From Deltaproteobacteria bacterium (GTDB lineage Bacteria; Desulfobacterota; Desulfuromonadia; Geobacterales; Geobacteraceae), in contig JAJZUC010000005.1 in assembly GCA_021847245.1 (NCBI GenBank), forward strand, positions 1 to 64,000: a DNA stretch of 64,000 nt, given 5' to 3'. The notes beneath the pieces were generated by a model, which worked only from the letters and a program-made list of their open reading frames with translations, made no database searches and had not been told where the DNA came from. A program made the translations under genes and the position numbers. The first letter of the stretch is position 1, and each line of letters begins with the position of its first letter. Shown here one piece after another: positions 8,222-18,020 of this stretch.

Positions 8222-9625
8222 TCAGGCCATGACCTGCTGGGCGATCCGCTTCCTGAGCCGGGCTATTCCCCGGTAATTGTCCTCGCTCAGGATCGCCTCC
8301 GGTTTTTCCCGGTTCACCGGATGAACCATGAGGAAACAGTCGGCCGTCGTTTCGAGCCGTCCGGCAAAGGTCTCCGCCATCATGGTGTAGAGCCTGCTCC
8401 GCTCCCGCCGCAGCATCCCCCCGTCGTACTCCTTCAGCGCGTAACTCTTCCGCATCAGATGGGCCCCTTCGAGATCGAAGCGGTGGAAGTCGACGGTGGT
8501 GCCGCTGCCGTTGGTGATCGGCCGGAAGACGTACGCCGATTCCCGCGCCGTGTCGCGCAGGATGTGAAGCGTCGGGTCGTTGTCGCCGAGGGTGGCGTCC
8601 AGGTTGTAGATGTTGGTGGTGAGGAGGCCGAAGAAGCACTCCTCTTCCAGGAAACCGGCGGCACTGCCGTCGGAGACCTCGAAATAGAAGGAAACCCGGT
8701 CGTTCCCCTCGCCGGAAACGGGGCGATTGCAGAGGATACACTCCGATTTCAGCCCCGACAGCCGGGCGAAGAAGGCCTCCTTCTTCCGCTCCTCCTCGGA
8801 CTGGAGCCACTGGTGGAAGAGGAGGGCGCGGGGCTCGGAGGTCGCGCGGTATTCCTCCATGATGGTCTGGGCGAGCTGGGCGAACTGGCCGTGGACCTCG
8901 GTCCATTTGGCGTGGGTGAGGATCGGGTAGATCTTGCCGTCGGGGTTGGTGTTGAGGCTCTCGACCTTCGGGCTCTTGGAGATGTAGGTGTCGAAGCAGC
9001 GGTAGCCGCGGTGGATGGCGTAGGCCTTCAGGAGCGATTTCTGGTCGGCGAAGGGGCCGTCGAACTTGATCCGCTCGTCCACCAGGCACGGGATGAGGGA
9101 GAGGCTCTTGCGGTCCAGCCCCTGCTGATCGAAGAGGGCGAAGATATTCTTGCAGTTTTCCAGACTCGGCATGTCCTTCACCGGGATGATCGCCCGATCG
9201 GCGGCGAAGAGGGCGTTCTGGGTCAGGATGTCCAGGTCGGGGCGCGTGTCGACGATGATGATGCCGGGAATGCGGGAAAGCGCCAGGAGCCGCGCCAGCA
9301 CCATCGGCCCTTTGACGGCCCCCTTCAGGTCGGCGAGGGTTCCCGACGACGGGATGTAGCCGACGCCGTACTGGCCGGTGTGGATGAGATCCCTGCCGGG
9401 GGTCTCCATCAGGAGGTCGGCCACGGTACCGGTGGTGCGCTGCCCCCTGATCTCGAACATCCGGTCGACGGTGAAGTGGTTGTCGAAGGAGAAGATGGAG
9501 ACCGGCAGATTTTCGTCGAGCGCCTTGAGGTAGATGGCCAGGTTGGTGGCGAGGGTGGTCTTGCCGACCCCCCCTTTTTCCGAAGAAACGGTGATCACGT
9601 ATGGGTAACTATGCATGGCGACCAT
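8222..9625 (-). CDS. Orphan ParA/MinD-like ATPase with a long C-terminal extension
   Basis: 467 aa. The deviant Walker A (SSEKGGVGKTTLATNLA) sits near the N-terminus, switch II is IIIVDTRPDLD, and IIPVKDMPSLENC follows. The ATPase part ends near residue 260. The remaining roughly 200 residues (ALLFHQWLQSEEERKKE onward, with a CILCNRP motif) match no domain I recognise. There is no ParB, no parS site and no replication gene nearby, so it is not an ordinary partition gene. Starts at 9625 or 9616 are both possible and neither has a clear ribosome-binding site. It might position a protein complex, but that is a guess. Confidence 0.75.
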   Translation of the reverse strand: MVAMHSYPYVITVSSEKGGVGKTTLATNLAIYLKALDENLPVSIFSFDNHFTVDRMFEIRGQRTTGTVADLLMETPGRDLIHTGQYGVGYIPSSGTLADLKGAVKGPMVLARLLALSRIPGIIIVDTRPDLDILTQNALFAADRAIIPVKDMPSLENCKNIFALFDQQGLDRKSLSLIPCLVDERIKFDGPFADQKSLLKAYAIHRGYRCFDTYISKSPKVESLNTNPDGKIYPILTHAKWTEVHGQFAQLAQTIMEEYRATSEPRALLFHQWLQSEEERKKEAFFARLSGLKSECILCNRPVSGEGNDRVSFYFEVSDGSAAGFLEEECFFGLLTTNIYNLDATLGDNDPTLHILRDTARESAYVFRPITNGSGTTVDFHRFDLEGAHLMRKSYALKEYDGGMLRRERSRLYTMMAETFAGRLETTADCFLMVHPVNREKPEAILSEDNYRGIARLRKRIAQQVMA

Positions 9626-9721
9626 ACTACACTGTCGCCGCTTCGCCGGTCAACCCGGTTTGACACTCCCCGTCCCCTGTGCTAGAAACGGGGAAAGGTC
9701 CGGGCTCATGCAGGGGGAGAT

Positions 9722-11062
9722 GTGGAGCTTTTCGCAGAAAAACGCATACTTACGGTAAGCCAGCTCACCGGTCTCATCCGCGGTGTCCTGGAGGAGAACT
9801 TCGAGCACGTCTGGGTCGAGGGGGAGGTGTCGAACCTGGCGATGCCGGCTTCGGGGCATCTCTATTTCACCCTCAAGGATGCCGGCGCGCAGCTGCGTTG
9901 CGTCATGTTCCGCGCGTCGGCCCGGGCCCTGAGGTTCCGGCCGAAGGACGGGATGGGGCTGATCGTGCGGGGACGGATCACCGTCTACGACCAGCGGGGC
10001 GATTACCAGCTCCTCGTGGAGTACCTGGAGCCCCGGGGGCTCGGGGCGTTGCAGCTGGCGTTCAGCCAGCTCAAGGAGAAGCTTGCCCGGGAGGGGCTCT
10101 TCGCCGAGGAGCGCAAGCGGCCGATCCCGGCCCTGCCGCAGCGGATCGGCATCGTGACCTCGCCGACGGGAGCGGCGATTCACGACATACTCCATGTCCT
10201 GAACCGCCGCTTCGCCAATCTGGAGGTGCTGATCCGTCCGGTGAAGGTGCAGGGGGAGGGGGCCGCCGAGGAGATTGCCGAGGCCATCCATGACCTCAAC
10301 CGCCACGGTGCGATCGACGTCATCATCGTCGGCAGGGGAGGCGGGTCCCTCGAAGATCTCTGGGCCTTCAACGAGGAGGTGGTCGCCCGGGCGATCCACC
10401 GCTCCAGGATCCCGGTCATCTCCGCCGTGGGGCACGAGGTCGACTTCACCATCGCCGATTTCGTGGCGGACCTGCGGGCACCGACCCCCTCCGCGGCGGC
10501 GGAGATGGTGGTAAAGAGCAAGGAGGAGCTGGCAGCCCGGGTCGATTTCCTGCGGCACCGGCTCGTCCAGAGGATGAAGGGGCGGCTCGCCGAGCGGCGC
10601 GGCGAGCTCGAAACCCTCAGCCGATCGCTGCGGGATCCGACCATGCTTCTCGGTCACCTCGCCCAGCGGGTCGACGACCTGGCGCTGCGGAGCGAGCGGG
10701 CGATCGCTGTTGCGCTCCGCCATCGACGCGCCGCGCTCGAAGGGCTGGGGAATCACCTGCGACTGACGAATCCGGCCCTGGAAATTGAACGGGTACGGGA
10801 GCGGATACTGGTGTTGGCGGGACGGAGCGAGGCCGCCCTGCGCCGCCGGCTGGACCGGGTCCGGGAGGCGACGGCCGTGGCGGCGGCGCGCCTCGACTCG
10901 CTCTCCCCCCTCGGGACCCTTGCCCGCGGGTACAGCATCGCCCTCAGGCTCCCGGCGCAACAGGTGGTGCGGGAGTCCCGCCAGATCGCCCCGGGAGACC
11001 GGCTGGAGCTTCGGTTCCACCGCGGCAAGGCCTTCTGCCAGGTCGAGTCGGCTGACGAGTGA
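9722..11062 (+). CDS. xseA: Exodeoxyribonuclease VII large subunit
   Basis: 446 aa from a GTG start with GGGGGAGAT upstream. An N-terminal OB-fold ([41 protein letters not shown]) is followed by the catalytic core with [17 protein letters not shown] and [49 protein letters not shown], and a long coiled coil to about residue 400. The C-terminal segment [14 protein letters not shown] is diagnostic. With XseB it digests single-stranded DNA to oligonucleotides. xseB lies 74 bp downstream behind its own promoter. Confidence 0.97.
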   Translation: MELFAEKRILTVSQLTGLIRGVLEENFEHVWVEGEVSNLAMPASGHLYFTLKDAGAQLRCVMFRASARALRFRPKDGMGLIVRGRITVYDQRGDYQLLVEYLEPRGLGALQLAFSQLKEKLAREGLFAEERKRPIPALPQRIGIVTSPTGAAIHDILHVLNRRFANLEVLIRPVKVQGEGAAEEIAEAIHDLNRHGAIDVIIVGRGGGSLEDLWAFNEEVVARAIHRSRIPVISAVGHEVDFTIADFVADLRAPTPSAAAEMVVKSKEELAARVDFLRHRLVQRMKGRLAERRGELETLSRSLRDPTMLLGHLAQRVDDLALRSERAIAVALRHRRAALEGLGNHLRLTNPALEIERVRERILVLAGRSEAALRRRLDRVREATAVAAARLDSLSPLGTLARGYSIALRLPAQQVVRESRQIAPGDRLELRFHRGKAFCQVESADE

Positions 11063-11076
11063 CGGCGCGCAATTCC

Positions 11077-11104
11077 TTGACTCAAAGTATACAATCGGTA
11101 TAAT
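11077..11104 (+). promoter_or_regulatory. Sigma-70 promoter of xseB-ispA-dxs
   Basis: TTGACT (11077-11082), a 16-bp spacer and a perfect TATAAT (11099-11104) lie 32 bp upstream of the xseB start. It is one of the best housekeeping-type promoter matches in the window and would drive the xseB-ispA-dxs genes independently of xseA. Confidence 0.7.
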
Positions 11105-11136
11105 GATTTCTTCATTTTTGCCGGGAAAGTAGCGAT

Positions 11137-11367
11137 ATGGCCGTCGAAAAATTCGAAACCGCCCTCAGGAAACTGGAAGATATCGTCAAGAAGCTCGAGG
11201 AAGGGGAGCTCTCCCTCGACGATTCGCTCAAGGCCTTCGAAGAGGGGGTCAAGATGGCCTCTTTCTGCACGAAGAAGCTTGACGAGGCCGAGAAGAAGGT
11301 TGAACTCCTCCTCAGGAAAAAGGACGGCAGTTTCGCCAAGGAAGCGTTCCGGCTCGACGACGAATAG
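11137..11367 (+). CDS. xseB: Exodeoxyribonuclease VII small subunit
   Basis: 76 aa, the usual length. The sequence FETALRKLEDIVKKLEEGELSLDDSLKAFEEGVKM is the highly conserved XseB helical hairpin that binds the large subunit's coiled coil. ispA follows after 68 bp, an arrangement (xse genes, then ispA and dxs) common in many bacteria. Confidence 0.97.
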   Translation: MAVEKFETALRKLEDIVKKLEEGELSLDDSLKAFEEGVKMASFCTKKLDEAEKKVELLLRKKDGSFAKEAFRLDDE

Positions 11368-11435
11368 ACGCGCCTCCCGGCGCCCCCTGCCCCCCTCCGG
11401 GAACGTCGAATCCATTCATTTCAAAGCGAGATCCC

Positions 11436-12329
11436 ATGGAACTGAAAAGCTATCTCAAAGAACGTTGCGCCCTCGTTGACGAAGCGCTTGAGCGCTCCCT
11501 CCCCGCGGAGGACGAACTCCCGTTCTCCATCCACCGCGCCATGCACTATTCGGTCTTCGCCGGCGGGAAGAGGGTCCGGCCGATCCTGATGCTCGCCGCC
11601 TGCGAGGCGGTGGGAGGAACCATCGCGGATGCGATGCCGGCGGCGTGCGCCATGGAGATGATCCATACCTACTCCCTCATCCACGACGATCTGCCGGCCA
11701 TGGACGACGATGATTTCCGCCGCGGCCGGCCGACGAACCACAAGGTCTTCGGCGAGGCGATCGCGATCCTGGCGGGAGACGCCCTTCTCACCGAGGCGTT
11801 CATCCTGATGAGCTCCCCCGAGTATGCCGCCAGGGTCGGCGCCGAGCGCCTGCTGCCGGTGATCCGCGAGATCGGTCACTGCGCCGGCTCCCGCGGCATG
11901 GTCGGGGGACAGGTGGTCGACATGGAGAGCGAGGGGAACAGAGAGATCGACCTCGCCACGGTCCAGTACATCCATACCCACAAGACCGGTGCCCTCATGA
12001 AGGCTTCGGTCAAAGCGGGCGCCATCCTCGGCGGTGCCGGCAAAGAGGCGCTGGAGGCGATGACCAGGTACGGGGAGGCGGTGGGCCTCGCCTTCCAGAT
12101 CGCCGACGACATCCTCGATATCGAGGGGACCACGGAGCAGCTCGGCAAGGACGCCGGGAGCGACGAGGCCCGGGGGAAGGCAACCTACCCGGCGATCATG
12201 GGGCTGGCCGATTCCAAGCGCCGCGCCCGGGAACTGGTCGACATAGCCCTGGCGGCCGTGGCGCCGTTCGGCGACAGGGCCGAGCCGCTGCGGGAGATCG
12301 CCCGCTACATCGTCTCAAGGAAGTCCTGA
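11436..12329 (+). CDS. ispA: Farnesyl diphosphate synthase / geranyltranstransferase
   Basis: 297 aa. Both Asp-rich motifs of E-type prenyl synthases are present: the first as [23 protein letters not shown] and the second as [13 protein letters not shown], together with the GGKRVRPIL entry motif. The enzyme condenses isopentenyl diphosphate with dimethylallyl and geranyl diphosphate to make C15 (possibly longer) precursors for undecaprenol and quinones. Its stop overlaps the dxs start (TGATG), coupling early and middle steps of isoprenoid synthesis. Confidence 0.95.
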   Translation: MELKSYLKERCALVDEALERSLPAEDELPFSIHRAMHYSVFAGGKRVRPILMLAACEAVGGTIADAMPAACAMEMIHTYSLIHDDLPAMDDDDFRRGRPTNHKVFGEAIAILAGDALLTEAFILMSSPEYAARVGAERLLPVIREIGHCAGSRGMVGGQVVDMESEGNREIDLATVQYIHTHKTGALMKASVKAGAILGGAGKEALEAMTRYGEAVGLAFQIADDILDIEGTTEQLGKDAGSDEARGKATYPAIMGLADSKRRARELVDIALAAVAPFGDRAEPLREIARYIVSRKS

Positions 12330-14206
12330 TGTCCGCCATCCTCGACCGCATCGCGTCCCCCGCCGACCTGAAGGGGTTGAGCCCGAAGGAGCTGACGCAG
12401 CTTGCCGGCGAGCTCCGGCAGGAGATCATTGCCGTCTGCGCGAAGAACGGCGGGCACCTCGCCCCGAGCCTCGGGGTGGTGGAGTTGACCCTGGCGCTGC
12501 ACCGCGTGTTCGAGTCGCCGACGGACCGGATCATCTGGGACGTGGGGCACCAGGCCTACGCCCACAAGCTGATCACCGGGCGGCGGGAGCGGTTCGGCAC
12601 CCTCCGCACCCTCGGCGGGATCAGCGGCTTTCCGAAGCGAAACGAGTCCCCCCACGACGCCTTCGACACGGGCCACACCTCCACGTCGATCTCCGCCGCC
12701 CTCGGCTTTGCGGCTGCCCGCGACCTGCGGGGAGGGCGCAACAAGGTGATCGCGGTGATCGGCGACGGCTCCATGACCGGCGGGATCGCCTACGAGGGGC
12801 TCAACCACGCCGGGCACCTGAACAAGGATCTCGTGGTGGTCCTGAACGACAACGAGATGTCGATCGCCGAGAACGTGGGGGCGCTCTCCAACTTCCTCAA
12901 CCGCACCGTTACCAGCGAATTCGTCCACACCATGAAGAAGGAGCTCGAAGGTTTCCTCGGGAGCCTCGACCGGATCGGCCGCGGCGTCCTCAAGGTGGCC
13001 AAGCGGGCCGAGGAGTCGCTCAAGGGACTCTTCACCCCGGGAATGCTCTTCGAGGCGTTCGGGTTCGAGTACATCGGCCCCATCGACGGCCACGACATTG
13101 GCCGGCTGACGGAGACCTTCGAGAAGGTCCGGCGTTTCGACGACGCGGTGCTGATCCATGTCCTGACCAAGAAAGGGAAAGGGTACCCGCCGGCGGAACA
13201 GAACCCGGCTCTTTTTCACGGCGTGGGACCGTTCGAGATCGAGACCGGCAAGGTGCTGAAGGGGAAGGGGGGCGCGGCCTCCTACACCGGCGTCTTCGGC
13301 GAGGCGATCAAAAAGCTTGCCGCCGGGGACGAGCGGATCGTGGCCCTTACCGCCGCCATGCCCGACGGCACCGGGCTTACCCCCTTTGCCGCCGAGTTTC
13401 CGGAGCGCTTCTTCGACGTCGGGATTGCGGAGCAGCACGGCGTCACCTTTGCCGCGGGGCTTGCCGCGGAAGGGTACCGGCCGGTCTTCGCCGTCTATTC
13501 GTCGTTTCTCCAGCGGGCCTACGATCAGGTGTTCCACGACGTCTGTCTCCAGAACCTTCCGGTCACCTTCGCCATCGACCGCGCCGGGGTGGTCGGAAGC
13601 GACGGCCCGACCCACCACGGGCTCTTCGATCTCTCCTATCTGCGGCACCTGCCGAACATGGTCCTGATGGCCCCCAAGGACGAGAACGAGCTGCAGCACA
13701 TGCTCAGGACCGCCCTGGAGCACGAGGGGCCTGCCGCGGTCCGCTATCCCCGGGGAAACGGCTACGGTGTCTCCCTCGACCAGACGTACCAAAGTCTGCC
13801 GCTCGGCAGGGGCGAAGTGCTGAGGGAAGGGCGCCACGGGGCGATCCTCGCCGTCGGCACCACCGTCTACCCGGCCCGGGAGGCGGCGGAAGAGCTGGCC
13901 GGCGAGGGGATCGACCTCGCGGTGGTCAACGCCCGCTTCGTGAAGCCCCTGGACCGGGAGCTCGTCCTCACCCTTGCCCGGCGGTTCGGCCGGCTGCTGA
14001 CCGTTGAGGAGAACGTCGTCCAGGGGGGGGTCGGCACGGCGGTGCTGGAGCTTCTGGAGGAAGAGGGGGTGACGGGGGTCCCGGTCCTGCGGCTCGGCTA
14101 TCCGGACCGCTTTGTCGAACAGGGAGAACAGCCCGAGCTGCGGGCGATCCACGGGCTTGATGCGCCGGGGATCGCGGCCCGGGCACGGGAGTTCTTCGGA
14201 AGATGA
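12329..14206 (+). CDS. dxs: 1-deoxy-D-xylulose-5-phosphate synthase
   Basis: 625 aa, full length. The thiamine-diphosphate binding motif [18 protein letters not shown]...NDNEMSI is present, along with the DXS signatures [34 protein letters not shown] and [15 protein letters not shown]. It condenses pyruvate and glyceraldehyde 3-phosphate, the first step of the MEP isoprenoid pathway. It is the last gene of the xseB-ispA-dxs unit; a strong terminator follows 10 bp later. Confidence 0.98.
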   Translation: MSAILDRIASPADLKGLSPKELTQLAGELRQEIIAVCAKNGGHLAPSLGVVELTLALHRVFESPTDRIIWDVGHQAYAHKLITGRRERFGTLRTLGGISGFPKRNESPHDAFDTGHTSTSISAALGFAAARDLRGGRNKVIAVIGDGSMTGGIAYEGLNHAGHLNKDLVVVLNDNEMSIAENVGALSNFLNRTVTSEFVHTMKKELEGFLGSLDRIGRGVLKVAKRAEESLKGLFTPGMLFEAFGFEYIGPIDGHDIGRLTETFEKVRRFDDAVLIHVLTKKGKGYPPAEQNPALFHGVGPFEIETGKVLKGKGGAASYTGVFGEAIKKLAAGDERIVALTAAMPDGTGLTPFAAEFPERFFDVGIAEQHGVTFAAGLAAEGYRPVFAVYSSFLQRAYDQVFHDVCLQNLPVTFAIDRAGVVGSDGPTHHGLFDLSYLRHLPNMVLMAPKDENELQHMLRTALEHEGPAAVRYPRGNGYGVSLDQTYQSLPLGRGEVLREGRHGAILAVGTTVYPAREAAEELAGEGIDLAVVNARFVKPLDRELVLTLARRFGRLLTVEENVVQGGVGTAVLELLEEEGVTGVPVLRLGYPDRFVEQGEQPELRAIHGLDAPGIAARAREFFGR

Positions 14207-14215
14207 GAGAGATAC

Positions 14216-14247
14216 GAAGGCCGGGTCACCACCCGGCCTTCCTTTTT
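14216..14247 (+). terminator. Intrinsic terminator after dxs
   Basis: GAAGGCCGGGT, loop CACC, ACCCGGCCTTC, then CTTTTT: a perfect 11-bp stem with a T-run, immediately downstream of dxs. Confidence 0.9.
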
Positions 14248-14316
14248 GCAGGTGGTCTTGAACCAGGCTGGCTGATATAATACGACCAGGGTGACGCTTG
14301 GAAACCGGAGGTGGAA

Positions 14317-14607
14317 ATGACATATCCAGACCTCATGAAGGCCCTGGAGATATTCGGCCTGACCGACCGGGTGACGCTTCGGGACATCAAGAACAGACAC
14401 CGCGAGCTGGTGAGGCGCTGCCACCCCGATGCCGGTGCGCCCCCCGATTCGGCGGAGATCCGGCTCATCAACGCCGCCTACCGCCTGCTTTGCGACTACG
14501 TCGTAAACTACCGCTTCTCCTTCTCCCGGGAGGAGTTCTACGAGCAGAATCCCGAGGAGCGGCTCCGGATGCAGTTTGAAGGTACGCCCCTTTGGGATGT
14601 CCGCTGA
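14317..14607 (+). CDS. Small J-domain (DnaJ-like) protein
   Basis: 96 aa from ATG 14317, which has GGAGGTGG just upstream; the ORF-track GTG six bases earlier overlaps that site. The body is a near-complete J domain: LMKALEIFGL, the positively charged helix IKNRHRELVRRC, the invariant HPD tripeptide (CHPDAG) and INAAYRLLCDY. There is no Gly/Phe region or zinc-finger domain, so it is a type III J protein that would recruit a DnaK to a specific client. No dnaK lies nearby. The client is unknown. Confidence 0.8.
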   Translation: MTYPDLMKALEIFGLTDRVTLRDIKNRHRELVRRCHPDAGAPPDSAEIRLINAAYRLLCDYVVNYRFSFSREEFYEQNPEERLRMQFEGTPLWDVR

Positions 14608-14614
14608 GCACGCC

Positions 14615-15895
14615 ATGAAACCGAGATTCACCCCTCTCGCCCCGATCGCCTGCCTCCTTGCCGCCCTCTCTCTCCCCGTCACCCTCCGCAACGCCGTGGG
14701 AGCGGATCCCATCCTGCACAACAATTACGGCGTCCAGCTCCTCGACCGAGGTGAGCTGGAAAAGGGGATCGAGCAGCTGGAGAAGGCTTACAGTCTCTAC
14801 GGCATGGACCAGACCCTCAGGAGCAATCTGGCCATGGCCTATACCCTGCTCGGTCACCGGTTTCTGGACAAAAAGTCCTATCCCGAGGCGGCCGGGGAGT
14901 TCGACAAGGCGAGCGCCCTCTTTCCCGATGATCCCCGCTACCATCTGCTGAAGGGGATTGCCCTCACCCTGGCGAAGAGCTACGAGCCTGCCCGTTACGA
15001 GCTTGAACTCGCCGCTTCCCTCGGGGGGGATACGGCGGAGGGGCTCTATTTCTTAGGCCGGATCCGGTACGAGTCGGGCGAAACGGACGAGGCGCTCCGG
15101 TACTGGGAAAAGGCCGCCGCCCTCGCTCCGTCGGATCCCTCCCTGGCCGCCCTGCTGGAGCGGATGCGGCGGGAGCAGGCAGTGGAGACGAAGATGGACC
15201 GGGGACACAGCTCGCGGTTCATTCTCTCCTATGATGCCGACGTCAGGCCGCAGATCGCCCTTGACCTCCTGAGCGCCCTCGAAACCATCTACAACAGTGT
15301 CGGCACCGATCTCGATTACTTCCCCGAAGCACGGGTGCCGGTCATTCTCTACACCAGGAAGGACTACCGTGAGGTCACCCGCTCCCCCGGCTGGTCGGGG
15401 GGGCTCTACGACGGCAAGATCCGGCTTCCGGTGGGGGGGGTGACGGAGATCACCCCCGAGCTCCGGGCCACGCTGCGCCACGAGTACACCCATGCGGTGA
15501 TCCGCGACCTGACGAAGGGGAACTGTCCCACCTGGCTCAACGAGGGGATTGCCGAACTCCAGGGACGGCTCGAACACAACACGCCGTTGGCGGAGCTGGG
15601 ACGGGCGGCGCGGGAGGGGCGGTTCATCCCCCTCAAGACGATGGAGGGACCGTTCACGGCCCTCGGCGCCGGGGATGTCCGACTGGCGTACGAGGAGAGC
15701 TATGCCGTGGTCAATTTCATGGTGACGACCTACGGCTGGTTCCGGGTGCGGTCGATCCTGACCGCCCTCGGCGACGGGCAGACCGTCGAGGCGGCGATCG
15801 CCTCCGGCCTGAAGGATTTCGGACTGACCTACGATGGGGTTATGGGTGAGTGGCGGGCGTACATGGCGCGGGAATACGGCGGCAGCGGTAGATGA
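14615..15895 (+). CDS. Secreted TPR protein with peptidase MA-type metalloprotease domain
   Basis: About 426 aa from ATG 14615, chosen because it gives a clean signal peptide (MKPRFTPLAPIACLLAALSLPVTLRNAVGA); the ORF-track start is 39 nt upstream. Residues about 35-200 contain TPR-like helices (LHNNYGVQLLDRGELEKGIEQLEKAYSLY, YHLLKGIALTLAKSYEPARYELELA). The C-terminal half is a gluzincin-type domain with zinc motif LRHEYTHAVIRDL and the downstream glutamate region WLNEGIAELQG. It is probably periplasmic or surface exposed. Substrates are unknown. It follows the J-domain gene by 7 bp. Confidence 0.82.
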   Translation: MKPRFTPLAPIACLLAALSLPVTLRNAVGADPILHNNYGVQLLDRGELEKGIEQLEKAYSLYGMDQTLRSNLAMAYTLLGHRFLDKKSYPEAAGEFDKASALFPDDPRYHLLKGIALTLAKSYEPARYELELAASLGGDTAEGLYFLGRIRYESGETDEALRYWEKAAALAPSDPSLAALLERMRREQAVETKMDRGHSSRFILSYDADVRPQIALDLLSALETIYNSVGTDLDYFPEARVPVILYTRKDYREVTRSPGWSGGLYDGKIRLPVGGVTEITPELRATLRHEYTHAVIRDLTKGNCPTWLNEGIAELQGRLEHNTPLAELGRAAREGRFIPLKTMEGPFTALGAGDVRLAYEESYAVVNFMVTTYGWFRVRSILTALGDGQTVEAAIASGLKDFGLTYDGVMGEWRAYMAREYGGSGR

Positions 15896-16107
15896 ATCTT
15901 CCCGGATCGAGATGGTAAAAAGAATCCCGGCCTCCTCATGGCGTTTGGCAAGAGCCTCGGATGACAAATAACGATTGTTCCCGCTGATGGCCGACTGGAT
16001 GGTGGTGCTGGTGCGAGGGGGTGAATTGCTATGAGTGGTTGGTGATGGGGATTGCTGAAGATGACGATGATTTATCACTTGACAGAGGCGGAGGTCTCAT
16101 TTATAAA

Positions 16108-16124
16108 AGGACTAAAACGGTCCT
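16108..16124. promoter_or_regulatory. Palindrome AGGAC-N7-GTCCT, candidate Rrf2 operator (copy 1)
   Basis: AGGAC taaaacg GTCCT lies 12 bp upstream of the rrf2 start, so it would permit autoregulation. An almost identical copy stands before cydA. The 15896-16107 stretch upstream contains no gene I can support. Confidence 0.65.
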
Positions 16125-16136
16125 AAAGGTGTTTTT

Positions 16137-16547
16137 ATGATGGAACTGACCCGCAAGGGGGAGTACGCAATTAGGGGCATTATCTACCTGGCCCAGCTTC
16201 CGCCGGGGAAAGTCGCTCTCATCAGCGAGATTGCCGAGGCGGCAGAGGTCCCCCAGACCTTTCTGGCGAAGATCCTCCAGAGCTTTGCCAAGATTGGCCT
16301 CGTCAAGTCGTTTCGGGGGGCGGGGGGGGGCTTCACGCTCGGCCGTTCCGCCGAGCAGATCACCCTGCGGGAGGTGGTGGAGGCGGTGGAGGGGCCGATC
16401 CTGCCGAACCGTTGCCTTCTGGGGGCCGGCACCTGCGAGCGTGACGGCACCTGCGGCGTCCACCCCGTCTGGCGCGAGGTACAGGGGAAGGTGGTGGAAG
16501 TGCTCGACGGGGTGTCCATCAAGGAGTTGGCGGCACGCAAGAAATAG
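16137..16547 (+). CDS. Rrf2-family iron-sulfur regulator of cydAB
   Basis: 136 aa. The N-terminal winged helix is typical of Rrf2 proteins (MELTRKGEYAIRGIIYLAQ, ISEIAEAAEVPQTFLAKILQSFAKIGLVKSFRGAGGGFTLGR). Three cysteines at about residues 93, 100 and 106 (C-x6-C-x5-C) match the cluster ligands of IscR/NsrR-like members, so it probably senses oxygen, nitric oxide or redox state with an Fe-S cluster. AAAGGTG precedes the ATG. It sits directly upstream of cydAB and the two shared palindromes make it their likely regulator. Confidence 0.9.
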   Translation: MMELTRKGEYAIRGIIYLAQLPPGKVALISEIAEAAEVPQTFLAKILQSFAKIGLVKSFRGAGGGFTLGRSAEQITLREVVEAVEGPILPNRCLLGAGTCERDGTCGVHPVWREVQGKVVEVLDGVSIKELAARKK

Positions 16548-16566
16548 TTTTTTTTTGTCCACATAA

Positions 16567-16583
16567 AGGACAAAAACGGTCCT
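16567..16583. promoter_or_regulatory. Palindrome AGGAC-N7-GTCCT, candidate Rrf2 operator (copy 2)
   Basis: AGGAC aaaaacg GTCCT, identical arms to copy 1 and a nearly identical spacer, 83 bp upstream of the cydA start. Its position within the probable cydA promoter region fits control by the adjacent Rrf2 protein. Confidence 0.65.
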
Positions 16584-16666
16584 GTATGGTAAGGTTGAAC
16601 CGAATTTTTCCGGTTCGAAATCGCTTCCGAAAATAATTCAGCACCACACTTCAAAGGAGGACGGCA

Positions 16667-18019
16667 ATGGATGTCTTATTCATGAGCAGGCTGCAGTTTG
16701 CGATTACGAGCATGTTCCATTTCATCTTCGTACCGCTTACCCTCGGCCTCTCCATTCTCACGGCGTTCATGGAAACCCGCTACGTCATCAGCGGCGACGA
16801 GACCTGGCTCAAGATGGCCAAGTTCTGGGGGAAACTCTTCCTGATCAACTTTGCCCTGGGGGTCGTCACGGGGATCACGCTGGAGTTCCAGTTCGGGATG
16901 AACTGGGCCGAATACTCCAAGTACGTCGGCGATATCTTCGGGGCGCCGCTGGCCATCGAGGCGACCGTGGCGTTCTTCATGGAGTCGGTATTCATCGGGG
17001 TCTGGATCTTCGGCTGGAACAAGGTCTCCAAGACCTTCCATGCGGTCTCCATCTGGCTGGTGGCAATCGCCACCAACCTCTCGGCCCTCTGGATCCTCCT
17101 GGCCAACGGCTGGATGCAGCATCCGGTTGGGTACGTACTGCGCAACGGCCGGGCCGAGATGGTCGATTTCATGGCGATGGTGACCAACCCTTACGGCCTG
17201 CTGAAATTCGGTCACCAGATCGTTTCCGGTTATACCGTGGCGGCGTTCTTCGTCATGGGAATCTCCGCCTGGCACCTGCTGCGCAAGAACCAGCCCGAGT
17301 TCTTCACCCGCTCCTTCAAGCTGGCGGCGGCCTTCGGCCTTGTTTCCGCGATCCTCGTCGGGGTGATCGGCGATTTCCACGCCGTTGAGGTGGCCAAGAC
17401 CCAGCCGACCAAGTTCGCCGCCATGGAGTCGGTCTGGGAAACCAGGAAGGGGGTGGGGCTGAACCTGATCCTCCTCCCGGACGAGAAGCGCGAATGCAAC
17501 GCCATCGAGCGCCTCTGCATCCCGAACATGGTCAGCCTCCTGGCGTTCCACCAGCCCGAGGCCGAGATCAAGGGGCTCAAGGACTTCCCGCGGGAGCTCC
17601 GGCCGCCGGTGATGCTCACCTATCTCAGCTTCCGGGCGATGGTGGGGCTCGGCACGCTCTTCATCCTGCTCTCGCTGGTGGCCGTCTTCCTCTCCCGCAC
17701 GGGACGGCTCCAGAACTTCCCGCTCTTTCTCAAGGTGCTGGTCTATGCCATTCCGCTCCCCTATATCGCCAACCAGCTCGGCTGGGTGGTGGCCGAGGTG
17801 GGGCGGCAGCCGTGGATCGTGTACGGGGTGCTCAAGACCTCCGACGCGGTCTCCAGGTCGGTCACGACGGCCCAGGTGGTCGGATCGCTCGCCGGCTTCA
17901 CCCTTCTGTACGGGTTTCTCGGCGTGGTCGACATCTATCTCCTGATCAAGTACGCCCGGAAAGGGCCCGACGACGACCTCTCCGGCATCATCAAACCCGT
18001 ATCGGCAAGGAGGGCGTAA
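16667..18019 (+). CDS. cydA: Cytochrome bd-type quinol oxidase subunit I
   Basis: 450 aa with about nine transmembrane helices. The early MSRLQFAITSMFHFIFVPLTLGLS contains the haem-ligand His region; GRQPW near residue 385 and the quinol-binding Q-loop region are present. The protein is shorter than the E. coli subunit (about 520 aa), indicating a short Q-loop, as in many non-enteric enzymes. It oxidises quinol and reduces oxygen with high affinity, useful to an anaerobe facing oxygen or nitric oxide. AAAGGAGGA precedes the ATG. cydB follows after 1 bp. Confidence 0.97.
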   Translation: MDVLFMSRLQFAITSMFHFIFVPLTLGLSILTAFMETRYVISGDETWLKMAKFWGKLFLINFALGVVTGITLEFQFGMNWAEYSKYVGDIFGAPLAIEATVAFFMESVFIGVWIFGWNKVSKTFHAVSIWLVAIATNLSALWILLANGWMQHPVGYVLRNGRAEMVDFMAMVTNPYGLLKFGHQIVSGYTVAAFFVMGISAWHLLRKNQPEFFTRSFKLAAAFGLVSAILVGVIGDFHAVEVAKTQPTKFAAMESVWETRKGVGLNLILLPDEKRECNAIERLCIPNMVSLLAFHQPEAEIKGLKDFPRELRPPVMLTYLSFRAMVGLGTLFILLSLVAVFLSRTGRLQNFPLFLKVLVYAIPLPYIANQLGWVVAEVGRQPWIVYGVLKTSDAVSRSVTTAQVVGSLAGFTLLYGFLGVVDIYLLIKYARKGPDDDLSGIIKPVSARRA

Positions 18020-18020
18020 C

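Noticed and set aside
8183-9685. 500-aa plus-strand ORF antisense to the ParA-like gene
   Set aside because: Shadow frame in high-G+C DNA; its protein is Gly/Val/Glu/Arg-rich with no domain, whereas the opposite strand has clear Walker motifs.
12305-14323. 672-aa minus-strand ORF opposite dxs
   Set aside because: Antisense shadow of a fully recognisable dxs gene; composition is Pro/Gly/Arg/Asp low-complexity.
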